Source of the DNA: an uncultured bacterium
Lineage (GTDB): Bacteria > Armatimonadota > HRBIN16
NCBI GenBank assembly: GCA_938027655.1
Contig: CALJAP010000120.1
Coordinates: forward strand, 1-44,950
Direction: 5' to 3'
Length of the DNA stretch: 44,950 bases
Both the position numbers and the translations under genes were made by a program. Shown piece after piece: positions 34,048 through 41,388 of the stretch. Each line of letters starts with the position of its first letter. The stretch's first letter is position 1. Under the pieces are notes generated by a model. The model did not search any database. It saw nothing but the letters and a program-made list of their open reading frames with translations, and was not told the DNA's origin.

Positions 34048-34833
34048 ATGATTGTAGAAGCACGCAACGATACGGTCAACCTGCTGGGTGCGCTGACTAA
34101 AAATCACTGGCAAACGATTAAGGCGGCGGCGAACCTGCTGCTGAAACGGAACCCGGCGGGTATTATCATCAACTGCTCTGGCATCACCGAGTGCACGGAA
34201 GAGGGCGCGGAGACCTTCGCCGATGCGCAGGCGTACATCCAGAAGCACGGCGCGCGCATTGTGCTCTGCGACATCCCCGAGCATGTGATGGAGGTGCTCC
34301 GTCGGGTGCCGGGTGTACGCTCGCAGTTGCCCGTTGCCTGCACGATGGCACAGGCGCGCGCCTCGCTAGGATTGCCCAGCGCGTATGAGACCACAGAAGC
34401 CCCCACCGAGAAAATCGTGCTGCTGCCCGTCTGGGAGGGGATGAACGCGCCGTACGCTGCCCAGCACGCCCTGCACATGACCAAAGACCAGCACGCGGTT
34501 CTGCACATCGTGTACATCCTGCTGGTGCCGCAGAAACTGGCTCTCACCACCCCCATGCCCGAACAAGAGGAGAGGGCGCATCGTACCCTGACCGAGCTGG
34601 AAGAGATGGCGCGTCGCGCCCGGGTGAAGGTGGAAAAGCGGGTGGAACGCTGTCGCGACCTGGCGCGAGGCATCGTCACCGCGGCGGAACAGGAAAGAGC
34701 AAGCCAGCTGATTTTGGGAATCACGCCGGGCGACATGTCGGCAGCAAACGGCTTGCTGACCACCGTGTTGCAGAAAGCGCCCTGCGAGGTGCTGGTGGTG
34801 CGCGCCCCGGCAGCGGTGGGGCAGACGGGGTAA
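34048..34833 (+). CDS. STAS domain - universal stress protein fusion
   Basis: A 261-residue two-domain protein. Residues 1-108 fold like an anti-sigma-factor antagonist STAS domain (IIINCSGITECTEEGAETFADA). Where SpoIIAA-type proteins have the regulatory DSSG serine, this has TEEG (Glu51-Glu52), so phosphorylation control is missing or mimicked. Residues 121-255 are a UspA-like domain (KIVLLPVWEGMNAPYAAQHAL and ending APCEVLVVRAP). The Usp ATP-loop GxxGx9GS is not seen (LGITPGDMSAANGLLTTVL instead). Cytoplasmic; partner unknown. Start chosen by the first ATG after GCAGAGGCGATGAAGC. Confidence 0.7.
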   Translation: MIVEARNDTVNLLGALTKNHWQTIKAAANLLLKRNPAGIIINCSGITECTEEGAETFADAQAYIQKHGARIVLCDIPEHVMEVLRRVPGVRSQLPVACTMAQARASLGLPSAYETTEAPTEKIVLLPVWEGMNAPYAAQHALHMTKDQHAVLHIVYILLVPQKLALTTPMPEQEERAHRTLTELEEMARRARVKVEKRVERCRDLARGIVTAAEQERASQLILGITPGDMSAANGLLTTVLQKAPCEVLVVRAPAAVGQTG

Positions 34834-34856
34834 AGCTGCGTCTACTCCCTCCGGCG

Positions 34857-35293
34857 TTACCGTTTCAGCACCTTTTTCACGTCCAGCCACCCCGCATACA
34901 GGATGGGTATCTTGCGCCGATTGTCCCAGTGCAGGCGGACACCTGCTGCTTTGCACAAGCGGCGTAACGATACGTAATCTACTCCATTATGTTGCAGCTT
35001 GTCAGAAGATTGCAAGCGTCCGTAGAGTAGATGCTTATCCGCACCGGCACATCCCTCGTCTGGGCACTGTCCAGCCTGTACTGAAACGACGTGTCGCACA
35101 CCTCTGGACGGTCAGGGTCCGATTAGCCACTTCGCCGGATGTCACACATTGCATGGGCTGACTATCGGTCAGGTTGCTGTCCGATTGCACGTGGATGGCA
35201 GTGACGATTTGTTGGGCGCAGAGGGGCGTAGCGAACCACAGCAGAAGCGCACTCAGTACCCCCCGGTTGGAGTAGCAGAGTGAAGTGTTTCAT
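34857..35293 (-). pseudogene. Frameshifted exported stalk-domain (copper amine oxidase N-like) protein
   Basis: An ATG with AGGAGGT 7 bases upstream starts MKHFTLLLQPG. A run of six G then shifts the frame: removing one G gives VLSALLLWFATPLCAQQ, a perfect signal peptide. That frame continues to about 35095, and a second shift is needed to enter the frame that ends KLQHNGVDYVSLRRLC and HWDNRRKIPILYAGW. This last part is a copper-amine-oxidase-like 'stalk' domain (PF07833 type). With an intact ribosome-binding site and signal peptide but two shifts, I call it a pseudogene; a sequencing error in the G run could explain one of them. The surrounding 550 bases hold nothing else coding. Confidence 0.65.
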
Positions 35294-35322
35294 TCTGGTT
35301 ACCTCCTTTGAAGGGGTATCGT

Positions 35323-35342
35323 ACCTGTAGTAGAACACAGGT
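35323..35342. promoter_or_regulatory. ACCTGT-N8-ACAGGT inverted repeat
   Basis: A perfect 6-8-6 inverted repeat lies 30 bases upstream of the pseudogene start. It could be an operator for that gene. No convincing promoter was identified with it. Confidence 0.3.
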
Positions 35343-35383
35343 TACAGGAAACGTCAATCTACTGCCCCGACAAACCACTCTGC

Positions 35384-36229
35384 CTACTTCCTCCCCTTAC
35401 ACAACGGAAGCAAGCTCATCTGTCGTTTTTCGAACACCGCTACCTCGCGGAAGCCGATGTCCCATGCCATACGCACCGCGTCCAGCAGATAGTGCGCCAG
35501 TTCATCGGGGTGGTGGGCGTCGGAGCCGAAGGTAATCAGCCTGCCGCCGCGCTCGTAGTACCACTCCAGCGTTTGTCGGCAGGGGTAAAAGTCGCGAGCA
35601 TCCTGTCGCAGACCGGCGGTGTTTATCTCCAGCGCGGTGCCCTTTTCTACCATCAGGTCAAACAGCGTGAACAGCAGGTCGCGATAGGGTTGCGGGTCAA
35701 ACGCGCCGAAGCGAGGCACACCGCGCCGCTTGGCATATTCCAGATGCCCCACGATATCGATTAAGCCGCTCTCCACCGAGTGCAACACTTCCTCGTAGTA
35801 GCGGGTATATGCCTCGCGTGCGGTGGGGAAACGCTCTACGTAGTCGTCGGTCATCAGCATTCGGGCATCCACGTAATGCACGCATCCCAGCACATAGTCG
35901 AAAGGGTACTGGCTGAGCCACACGCGCACATCCGGCTCGAACCACTGCTGATAGTCTATCTCCACGCCCGCGCGGATGCGCAGTCGTCCCCGGAACAGGT
36001 CGCGCACGTAGGCGATTTCGTCCATGAACAGGTCGTAGTCGAAGTATTCCACCACGGGGTCGTTGGGATCAAAATCCTTGTGCTCGGTGAAGCCAATTTC
36101 ATCCAGCCCAAGGGCCATCGCACGGGCGCAGTGTTCCAACATTGTCGCACGCCCATCGTGTGACAGGAAGGTGTGCACCTGATAGTCTACCTTTGTATAC
36201 TCTGCCTTGCTACTCCAGCCCATTGACAC
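35384..36229 (-). CDS. PHP-domain phosphatase (histidinol-phosphatase HisK-like)
   Basis: A 281-residue PHP-fold metal-dependent phosphoesterase. The metal-binding motifs appear in order: VDYQVHTFLSHDG, IGFTEHKDF, AGVEIDYQ, LGCVHYVD, VGHLEYAK and TFGSDAHHP. This set matches HisK/YtvP histidinol-phosphatases, which dephosphorylate histidinol phosphate, but other PHP phosphatases share it. No other his gene lies nearby. The GTG start has GAGGG 5 bases upstream and overlaps the preceding gene by 20 bases; an ATG two codons later is possible. Confidence 0.82.
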   Translation of the reverse strand: MSMGWSSKAEYTKVDYQVHTFLSHDGRATMLEHCARAMALGLDEIGFTEHKDFDPNDPVVEYFDYDLFMDEIAYVRDLFRGRLRIRAGVEIDYQQWFEPDVRVWLSQYPFDYVLGCVHYVDARMLMTDDYVERFPTAREAYTRYYEEVLHSVESGLIDIVGHLEYAKRRGVPRFGAFDPQPYRDLLFTLFDLMVEKGTALEINTAGLRQDARDFYPCRQTLEWYYERGGRLITFGSDAHHPDELAHYLLDAVRMAWDIGFREVAVFEKRQMSLLPLCKGRK

Positions 36230-36698
36230 TTATTCCCTCGACATCGATCACGCGCCATTTTTCGGCAGGAAACACCAGCCACTTGCGAGCAGGCTCTTTA
36301 CGCAGTTTCACCTGGATATCTGTTGGCTCGTGGCGGCTGACCAAGCCCTGTTCTTCCCACCACGCCTCCACACGCATATTGACCGTTGCCTCTTTGCCGA
36401 TAATGTTAACGAACGGGGTAGTGTAGCGCACATGCGGGCGGATACCGCGACGAAACGCCGACGCCAATTCGATGCGCAGCCGTTCGGGTGAATAGCCAAA
36501 GGCATCGAAATCGTTGGAGATGGCGTCCATCAGCGTGTTGAGGTCACGCCCTTCTATTGCCTGGCGGATTTCCTCCAGCCGATTTCGTACCACTTGCTCT
36601 TCGGACGGGGTAGGTGTTGCCGCGATACGCCACAGCACCAGCAGCGCTGCTATCAGCACTGTTGCCCCAGAGATAGCCAACCAGGTGGAACGTTTCAT
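36210..36698 (-). CDS. Membrane-anchored NTF2/SnoaL-like protein
   Basis: A 162-residue protein with one N-terminal transmembrane helix (about 7-26) or uncleaved signal. The rest resembles a small NTF2-like alpha+beta barrel: EEIRQAIEGRDLNTLMDAI followed by beta strands with VNMRVEAWWEEQ and KWLVFPAEKWRVIDVEG. No catalytic residues are recognisable, so it may be a binding or accessory domain. GAGGGAGCGG precedes the ATG and a good promoter lies upstream. It is cotranscribed with the PHP phosphatase. Confidence 0.65.
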   Translation of the reverse strand: MKRSTWLAISGATVLIAALLVLWRIAATPTPSEEQVVRNRLEEIRQAIEGRDLNTLMDAISNDFDAFGYSPERLRIELASAFRRGIRPHVRYTTPFVNIIGKEATVNMRVEAWWEEQGLVSRHEPTDIQVKLRKEPARKWLVFPAEKWRVIDVEGISVNGLE

Positions 36699-36730
36699 TC
36701 CGCTCCCTCTCGCAGGTTTATGCTGCTGAG

Positions 36731-36760
36731 ATTATACCGAAAAGGGCAGGTCGTAGCCAA
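36731..36760 (-). promoter_or_regulatory. Promoter of the NTF2-like / PHP phosphatase pair
   Basis: Minus-strand TTGGCT (36755-36760) and perfect TATAAT (36731-36736) are 18 bases apart, 33 bases before the start codon. Confidence 0.65.
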
Positions 36761-36819
36761 CTGATGCACCGGCAAGTTGTCAACACGACCCATCACCCTA
36801 CCAGTCGTGCCCATGTAGC

Positions 36820-36945
36820 CGCAGGCTTTAGCCTGCGCACCGTCCCGCCATGTAGCCTGCGCCTCTACACATCGGCAAGCCTGCGCTCGTTCCTGCCATG
36901 TAGCCTGCGCCCCGTCCCGCTATGCTGCCTCTACACATCGGCAAG
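36820..36945. repeat. REP palindrome and 66-bp partial tandem duplication beside the RAYT gene
   Basis: GCAGGCT-TT-AGCCTGC (36821-36836) is a REP hairpin. Downstream, an 18-base block beginning CCTCTACACATCGG occurs at 36862-36879 and again at 36928-36945, 66 bases apart; the second copy contains the RAYT stop codon. CCATGTAGCCTGCGCC is also repeated. The pattern indicates duplication of the gene end together with REP sequence. Confidence 0.6.
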
Positions 36946-37416
36946 TACCTCTCGCAGGTCTACCCCAATTGCTCCAGTATACGAATACTCATCCCACTGC
37001 GCCACTAAACCCTTCCGTACGGGGTTATTCGCCACATATTTTATCTGTGCTTTCACATCTTCGTCTTTCCGCATTACATGGTCGTAAAAATCTTTCTGCC
37101 ATCTACATCCCTGTTTCTGAGCCAACCAGAAGCCACTTCGCTGCTTGAACTGCACCACGGCGCGCCACAAATCGGCTTCAGCAGACCGTCCCTGCAGAAT
37201 CAAATGCAGGTGGTCAGGCATGAAACAGTAGATAAGAACAATGCACCGGTGTTCATCACAAGATCGATGCAGCATTTCGATCAAAATGTGAACCGTCTCA
37301 CGCGGCTGGAAACCCGGATATCTGTCTTTCAGACAGAGCGTAAAAGCGGCAATCACTTCCCCTCGATAGGCTTCCCGAGGGAGACGATGTTTCTGTTCCC
37401 TCACGAGGTGAGCCAT
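36931..37416 (-). CDS. REP-associated tyrosine transposase (RAYT, IS200-like Y1)
   Basis: A 161-residue HUH-superfamily protein. The HUH motif is YCFMPDHLHLIL (His69, His71). The catalytic tyrosine is most likely Tyr127 in QIKYVANNPVRKGLV, by comparison with E. coli TnpA-REP Tyr115. I start at the ATG in MAHLVREQKHRLPRE, which has GGGAGG 5 bases upstream. RAYTs are domesticated single-copy enzymes thought to spread REP sequences. REP-like palindromes lie on both sides here in opposite orientation, which supports this reading over an ordinary IS200 transposase. No terminal IS ends are seen. Confidence 0.85.
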   Translation of the reverse strand: MAHLVREQKHRLPREAYRGEVIAAFTLCLKDRYPGFQPRETVHILIEMLHRSCDEHRCIVLIYCFMPDHLHLILQGRSAEADLWRAVVQFKQRSGFWLAQKQGCRWQKDFYDHVMRKDEDVKAQIKYVANNPVRKGLVAQWDEYSYTGAIGVDLREVLADV

Positions 37417-37469
37417 AAGTTCCTCCCTGCCTTCTGTCGATTCGGTCTTGTGCCCTTTGCGCAATGGCA

Positions 37470-37546
37470 CGCAGGCTGAAGCCCGCGGCGACAATGGGCG
37501 ACTATGGGCGCATGACAATACCATCGCGCAGGCTGAAGCTACAATG
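37470..37546. repeat. Two REP sequences upstream of the RAYT gene
   Basis: CGCAGGCTGAAGCCCGCGGC (37470-37489) and a shorter CGCAGGCTGAAGCTACAATG (37527-37546) are direct copies. The minus strand at 36820-36837 reads CGCAGGCTAAAGCCTGCG, so REP copies flank the transposase in inverted orientation. ACAATGGGCG follows the first copy. Confidence 0.6.
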
Positions 37547-37555
37547 CACCATCTT

Positions 37556-38197
37556 TTACCATGTGAATATCTCCCCCTCCCCCAGCAACCGCACTACTAC
37601 CAGATAGCCAAACCGCCACTCGATCACCACGGGCGAACGCTCCACCACGTTGCTGACCCCGCGCGTGCCGAGCGTCAGCGTCTCGCCGTGTAACGCCCAT
37701 TTCAGCCCCTCGGTGCGCACACCGTCCACATCCCCCAGAGGCAAAAGCGAAACGGTTGTCCCTGCCGGCGCATCAAACCGCAACTGGCGATGGGCGAAAT
37801 AGGTGATGGAGTGGTCTTCCACGAAGCGAATGAAGGCTCTGTCCGCATACCGCACCGCGCCACAGACGTTACCCAGCACGTGGTCGATGCGGTCGCCCGT
37901 CGTGCCTACCACAACCACCTGCGGCTGGCTCCAGCGTGTGACCGCGAAGCGCAACGCCTTCTCCAGGTCGGTGTCGTCCTGTCCGGGGTCGTGCACAATG
38001 CTCTCAAGAGGCAATGAGTGCAGCAACTCGGCAGGCACGGAATCGAAATCCCCCACCACGTAGTCGATACGCAAGCCCGCCTCGCGCAGGCACACTGCTC
38101 CTGCGTCCGCGCCAATCAGCACCTCAGCCCCTGCCGCGACCGACTCGAGCAGTTGCCGCCGCGGCGGTTGACCGTTCAGCATAATCAGAACGCGCAT
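37556..38197 (-). CDS. thiN: Thiamine pyrophosphokinase
   Basis: A 213-residue enzyme that makes thiamine diphosphate from thiamine and ATP. Active-site motifs are IGADAGA, VVGDFDSVP, DPGQDDTDLEKAL and GTTGDRIDHVLGN. A C-terminal beta-sandwich binding domain includes SLLPLGDVDGV and GTRGVSNVV. The ATG follows AAAGGAG closely. It stands alone; no TPP riboswitch is visible upstream. A neighbour upstream is divergent. Confidence 0.92.
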   Translation of the reverse strand: MRVLIMLNGQPPRRQLLESVAAGAEVLIGADAGAVCLREAGLRIDYVVGDFDSVPAELLHSLPLESIVHDPGQDDTDLEKALRFAVTRWSQPQVVVVGTTGDRIDHVLGNVCGAVRYADRAFIRFVEDHSITYFAHRQLRFDAPAGTTVSLLPLGDVDGVRTEGLKWALHGETLTLGTRGVSNVVERSPVVIEWRFGYLVVVRLLGEGEIFTW

Positions 38198-38338
38198 TCT
38201 CCTTTACCTCTAAACTACGTATTACGCACGAAGACTGACGTGATTCCTCTTCCTTTACTCATGCGAAGAGGGGGGTTGCACTTTTTTTTTCGATGTATAC
38301 TTTGTAGCACCAAATCTACAAGGAGGTGTAACAAAAAC

Positions 38339-38815
38339 GTGAGGTCCCTTGTTGCTGCTACAGTAGCAATCGCTTTCTGCGTGGCAGGCTGCGCATACGC
38401 ACAGTCCTACCTCCCCGAAATGTCCGGAGGATGCGCTCAGTACGTGGTGGAGGCGGTTACAGATTCCAGCTTCTACTACGTTCTGTGGCAGAAGGACAAG
38501 GACACTTTAGCGAACGGTCAGCAAGTTCGAGATGACCTAAGCAGTGTTAGACCGGCTAATATCAGGAGCATGAAGATAGGATATAGCTGGGGACTAACCC
38601 GTGTGGATGACGATGGCAAGATACACTGGACGGTAGCAGGAACTGCAATACATGTAACCGAAGAGACTATCGTTAGTGACGAGTGGGTCCTCTACAACAA
38701 CCGAGGTACAGCCGACCCACTACTGGACCCAGCCATTCGCGTGGTTCAGTTCGTAAGAATCAAACCTCCTCAAGCACAGCCGCCCGGTGGGCAACCGCCT
38801 GGCGGAGGGGTGTAG
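38339..38815 (+). CDS. Small exported protein or lipoprotein, unknown
   Basis: A 158-residue protein I do not recognise. GTG start, with AAGGAGGTG about 10 bases upstream; the long open frame before it overlaps thiN and is not coding. The N-terminus VRSLVAATVAIAFCVAGCAYAQ fits either a Sec signal cleaved after AYA or a lipobox VAGC at Cys18. The middle is predicted beta-rich (SSFYYVLWQKDKD, MKIGYSWGLTRVDDDGKIHW) and the end is Pro/Gly-rich (PPGGQPPGGG). A TATACT box at 38296-38301 preceded by nine T may be its promoter. A strong hairpin follows and then an STN-domain protein. Confidence 0.65.
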   Translation: MRSLVAATVAIAFCVAGCAYAQSYLPEMSGGCAQYVVEAVTDSSFYYVLWQKDKDTLANGQQVRDDLSSVRPANIRSMKIGYSWGLTRVDDDGKIHWTVAGTAIHVTEETIVSDEWVLYNNRGTADPLLDPAIRVVQFVRIKPPQAQPPGGQPPGGGV

Positions 38816-38831
38816 TTTTAGGTATTAGCCA

Positions 38832-38858
38832 CATGGTGGAGCAACACGCTCCACCATG
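38832..38858 (+). terminator. Hairpin terminator between the two exported-protein genes
   Basis: CATGGTGGAGC and GCTCCACCATG form an 11-bp perfect stem with a 5-base loop, followed by TTTG. The T-run is short, so termination may be partial, letting the STN gene 28 bases downstream be read at a lower level. Confidence 0.65.
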
Positions 38859-38886
38859 TTTGCATCAGACTCAATGGAGGTAAACG

Positions 38887-39879
38887 ATGCATCTAAACAC
38901 TCGTATCATCCTCACAATTCCTGTAATGGGGTACTGGCTTGCTACTGCTGGTGCCTTCGCTCAACAAAACACTCCTAATACGCCTCAAAGAAACACCATC
39001 TCGTTCGCTGCCGCCTGCGAAAAGCTGGCACAGCAATACCAAGTCAATATCTTGGGCGATGTTTACCTTACGGGTGACCCTCCCGTGACCCAATGGCAGA
39101 TTCGCGGGCTATCGCTGGAGCAAGCGGTTCAAAAACTCGCCCAAACGTACGGGCGAGAGGTTACGCTCGTAGGCAAGACCTATATAGTGAGGGCGAAAAA
39201 CGCCGCCCTGCGCCGCCAGCAGGATGTGTTTGCCCAGACGCACTACGGCGCACGGTGGACCACTGAAGGTGCGCTGAGCATTAGCGTGGATAGCGTCTTA
39301 AAGATAGCCGTTACTGCAGTGGTTGTTCCGCTATCCCGTTTCGCCCGGGTGCTCACGGAAAGAACCAGTTGGGACCTGCAGATCGAGCAGGGTTTGCAAG
39401 ATGCGCGCATCGTGGCTTACTGGCAAAGCGCATCGTTAACGGACATCATCGAGGCACTGGCGGTCCTGCTTAACGCGCAGAAAAAGGTATATCTCTCTCG
39501 CTCGGACGAGCAGAGGCAGAAGGAACACCTGCAAGCACAGCAACCTGACGATAAACCAACGCCTGCAGAGGAAGCGGCACAGCGGCTATTACCCAAACTA
39601 GCGGAGCTGCTTACGCCCGAAGAACGAGAAGCATGGTCGCAGGGTAAAGAGGTGGAGATACCCCTCTCTCGTTTGCCATCCGAGGTGTTTGCCGAGGCTT
39701 ATGATTATGCCACCAAACAGTTTCAACGCTTCTACGAGCGTGCTCCAGAAGAAATACGTCCTCCTGACGACCTCATCAGCAGCTACGGTAACATCTTCCT
39801 GATCCTACCTCGCCCAGACCAGAACAGTATCGGCGTGCGTCTGCGGGATTCGCAAAATCAGCGTAGCTACGTCTTTTGA
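38887..39879 (+). CDS. Exported protein with two STN (secretin N-terminal)-like domains
   Basis: A 330-residue protein; GGAGGT lies 5 bases before the ATG. Residues 1-25 are a signal peptide ending AGAFAQQ. Residues 36-105 form an STN-like domain (ISFAAACEKLAQQYQVNILG and SLEQAVQKLAQTYGREV). A second one (about 147-207: VPLSRFARVLTERTSWDLQI, then SLTDIIEALAVLL) follows. The remainder is charged and helical, with no secretin barrel or TonB plug. STN domains are usually part of secretins or receptors, so a periplasmic or envelope accessory role is an inference only. Confidence 0.65.
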   Translation: MHLNTRIILTIPVMGYWLATAGAFAQQNTPNTPQRNTISFAAACEKLAQQYQVNILGDVYLTGDPPVTQWQIRGLSLEQAVQKLAQTYGREVTLVGKTYIVRAKNAALRRQQDVFAQTHYGARWTTEGALSISVDSVLKIAVTAVVVPLSRFARVLTERTSWDLQIEQGLQDARIVAYWQSASLTDIIEALAVLLNAQKKVYLSRSDEQRQKEHLQAQQPDDKPTPAEEAAQRLLPKLAELLTPEEREAWSQGKEVEIPLSRLPSEVFAEAYDYATKQFQRFYERAPEEIRPPDDLISSYGNIFLILPRPDQNSIGVRLRDSQNQRSYVF

Positions 39880-39929
39880 TAATTTTGTTGGGGGCATGCT
39901 TCGTCACCTGCTCAATGTCGTGGTCACGG

Positions 39930-39941
39930 CGGGGCGTGCCC
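39930..39941. repeat. GGGGC-GT-GCCCC palindrome within a spacer repeat
   Basis: A short perfect palindrome inside GGCGGGGCGTGCCCCTACA. The 197-base spacer otherwise holds the suf promoter and no gene. A widespread intergenic repeat is likely but only one copy is in the window. Confidence 0.3.
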
Positions 39942-40022
39942 CTACACCGTATGCGCACCTGGCATTGCCAAGTCGCACGCTGACCCCGTTTTCTCACAAC
40001 AGAGCCACAAAATCCCTTTTGG

Positions 40023-40055
40023 ATACTTGACTTTTTTGTAAGGATTGGGAATAAT
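40023..40055 (+). promoter_or_regulatory. suf operon promoter with Rrf2/IscR-like half-site
   Basis: TTGACT (40027-40032) and AATAAT (40050-40055) are 17 bases apart. ATACTTGACT (40023-40032) matches the left half of the E. coli IscR type 1 site (ATASYYGACT), overlapping the -35 box; the right half is poor. This suggests autoregulation by the Rrf2 gene 22 bases downstream. Confidence 0.5.
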
Positions 40056-40076
40056 AAGGGGTGGAGGAGAAACGGG

Positions 40077-40595
40077 ATGAAAATCACCGCACAAGAGGAA
40101 TACGGACTGCGCTGTATCATGCACCTTGCCCGCGTGCCCTTCGGCGATACGGTGAACGTGCGCCAGATTGCGGAACACGAAGGGCTATCGGTCGCCTACG
40201 TGGAGAAGCTGCTTTACCTGCTTAACCGCGCCGGCTTGACGGAGAGCGTGCGCGGTGCTCAGGGAGGCTATCGCCTCGCCCACCCTGCCGAGCAGATTAC
40301 CCTGCGACAGGTGCTGGATGCACTGGGCGGGGTGCTTACCGCCGACTCCTTGTGCAGTCAGTTTTCGGGCGATCGCGAAATCTGCGTGCACCATGGGGGA
40401 TGCGAACTGCACTCGGTGTGGAGCTTTGTGGCGGACTACCTGTCGGTGATTTTCAACCGCATCACGCTGAAGCACCTGGCGGAGGGCGCCGCGCGTCCGC
40501 TGGTCCCGCCCGTGCTTTTACGCAGCGAGCAAACGATACCACTGACCGAGCGAGAACCTGCATCAGCAGCTCAGATATCCTTGGAGGGGAGATAA
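40077..40595 (+). CDS. Rrf2-family Fe-S-sensing regulator (IscR/SufR-like)
   Basis: A 172-residue winged-helix repressor. The N-terminus [18 protein letters not shown] and the recognition region [20 protein letters not shown] with [12 protein letters not shown] are typical Rrf2. Cys93, Cys103 and Cys109, followed by His112, would ligate an Fe-S cluster; the first spacing (nine residues) is longer than the five of E. coli IscR. It is the first gene before sufC, so it most likely tunes SUF expression to cluster supply. GGAGGAG precedes the ATG. Confidence 0.88.
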   Translation: MKITAQEEYGLRCIMHLARVPFGDTVNVRQIAEHEGLSVAYVEKLLYLLNRAGLTESVRGAQGGYRLAHPAEQITLRQVLDALGGVLTADSLCSQFSGDREICVHHGGCELHSVWSFVADYLSVIFNRITLKHLAEGAARPLVPPVLLRSEQTIPLTEREPASAAQISLEGR

Positions 40596-40602
40596 CGCAG
40601 CC

Positions 40603-41388
<786 letters not shown>

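Noticed and set aside
36820-36945. CRISPR array
   Set aside because: Repeats are irregular, palindromic and tied to a RAYT gene; there are no uniform repeats, unique spacers or cas genes.
38198-38280. TPP riboswitch upstream of thiN
   Set aside because: The leader lacks the conserved THI-box segments (CUGAGA and following) and is too short.
38018-38338. Upstream extension of the small exported protein
   Set aside because: The frame overlaps thiN on the other strand and lacks a ribosome-binding site; AAGGAGGTG marks the GTG at 38339.
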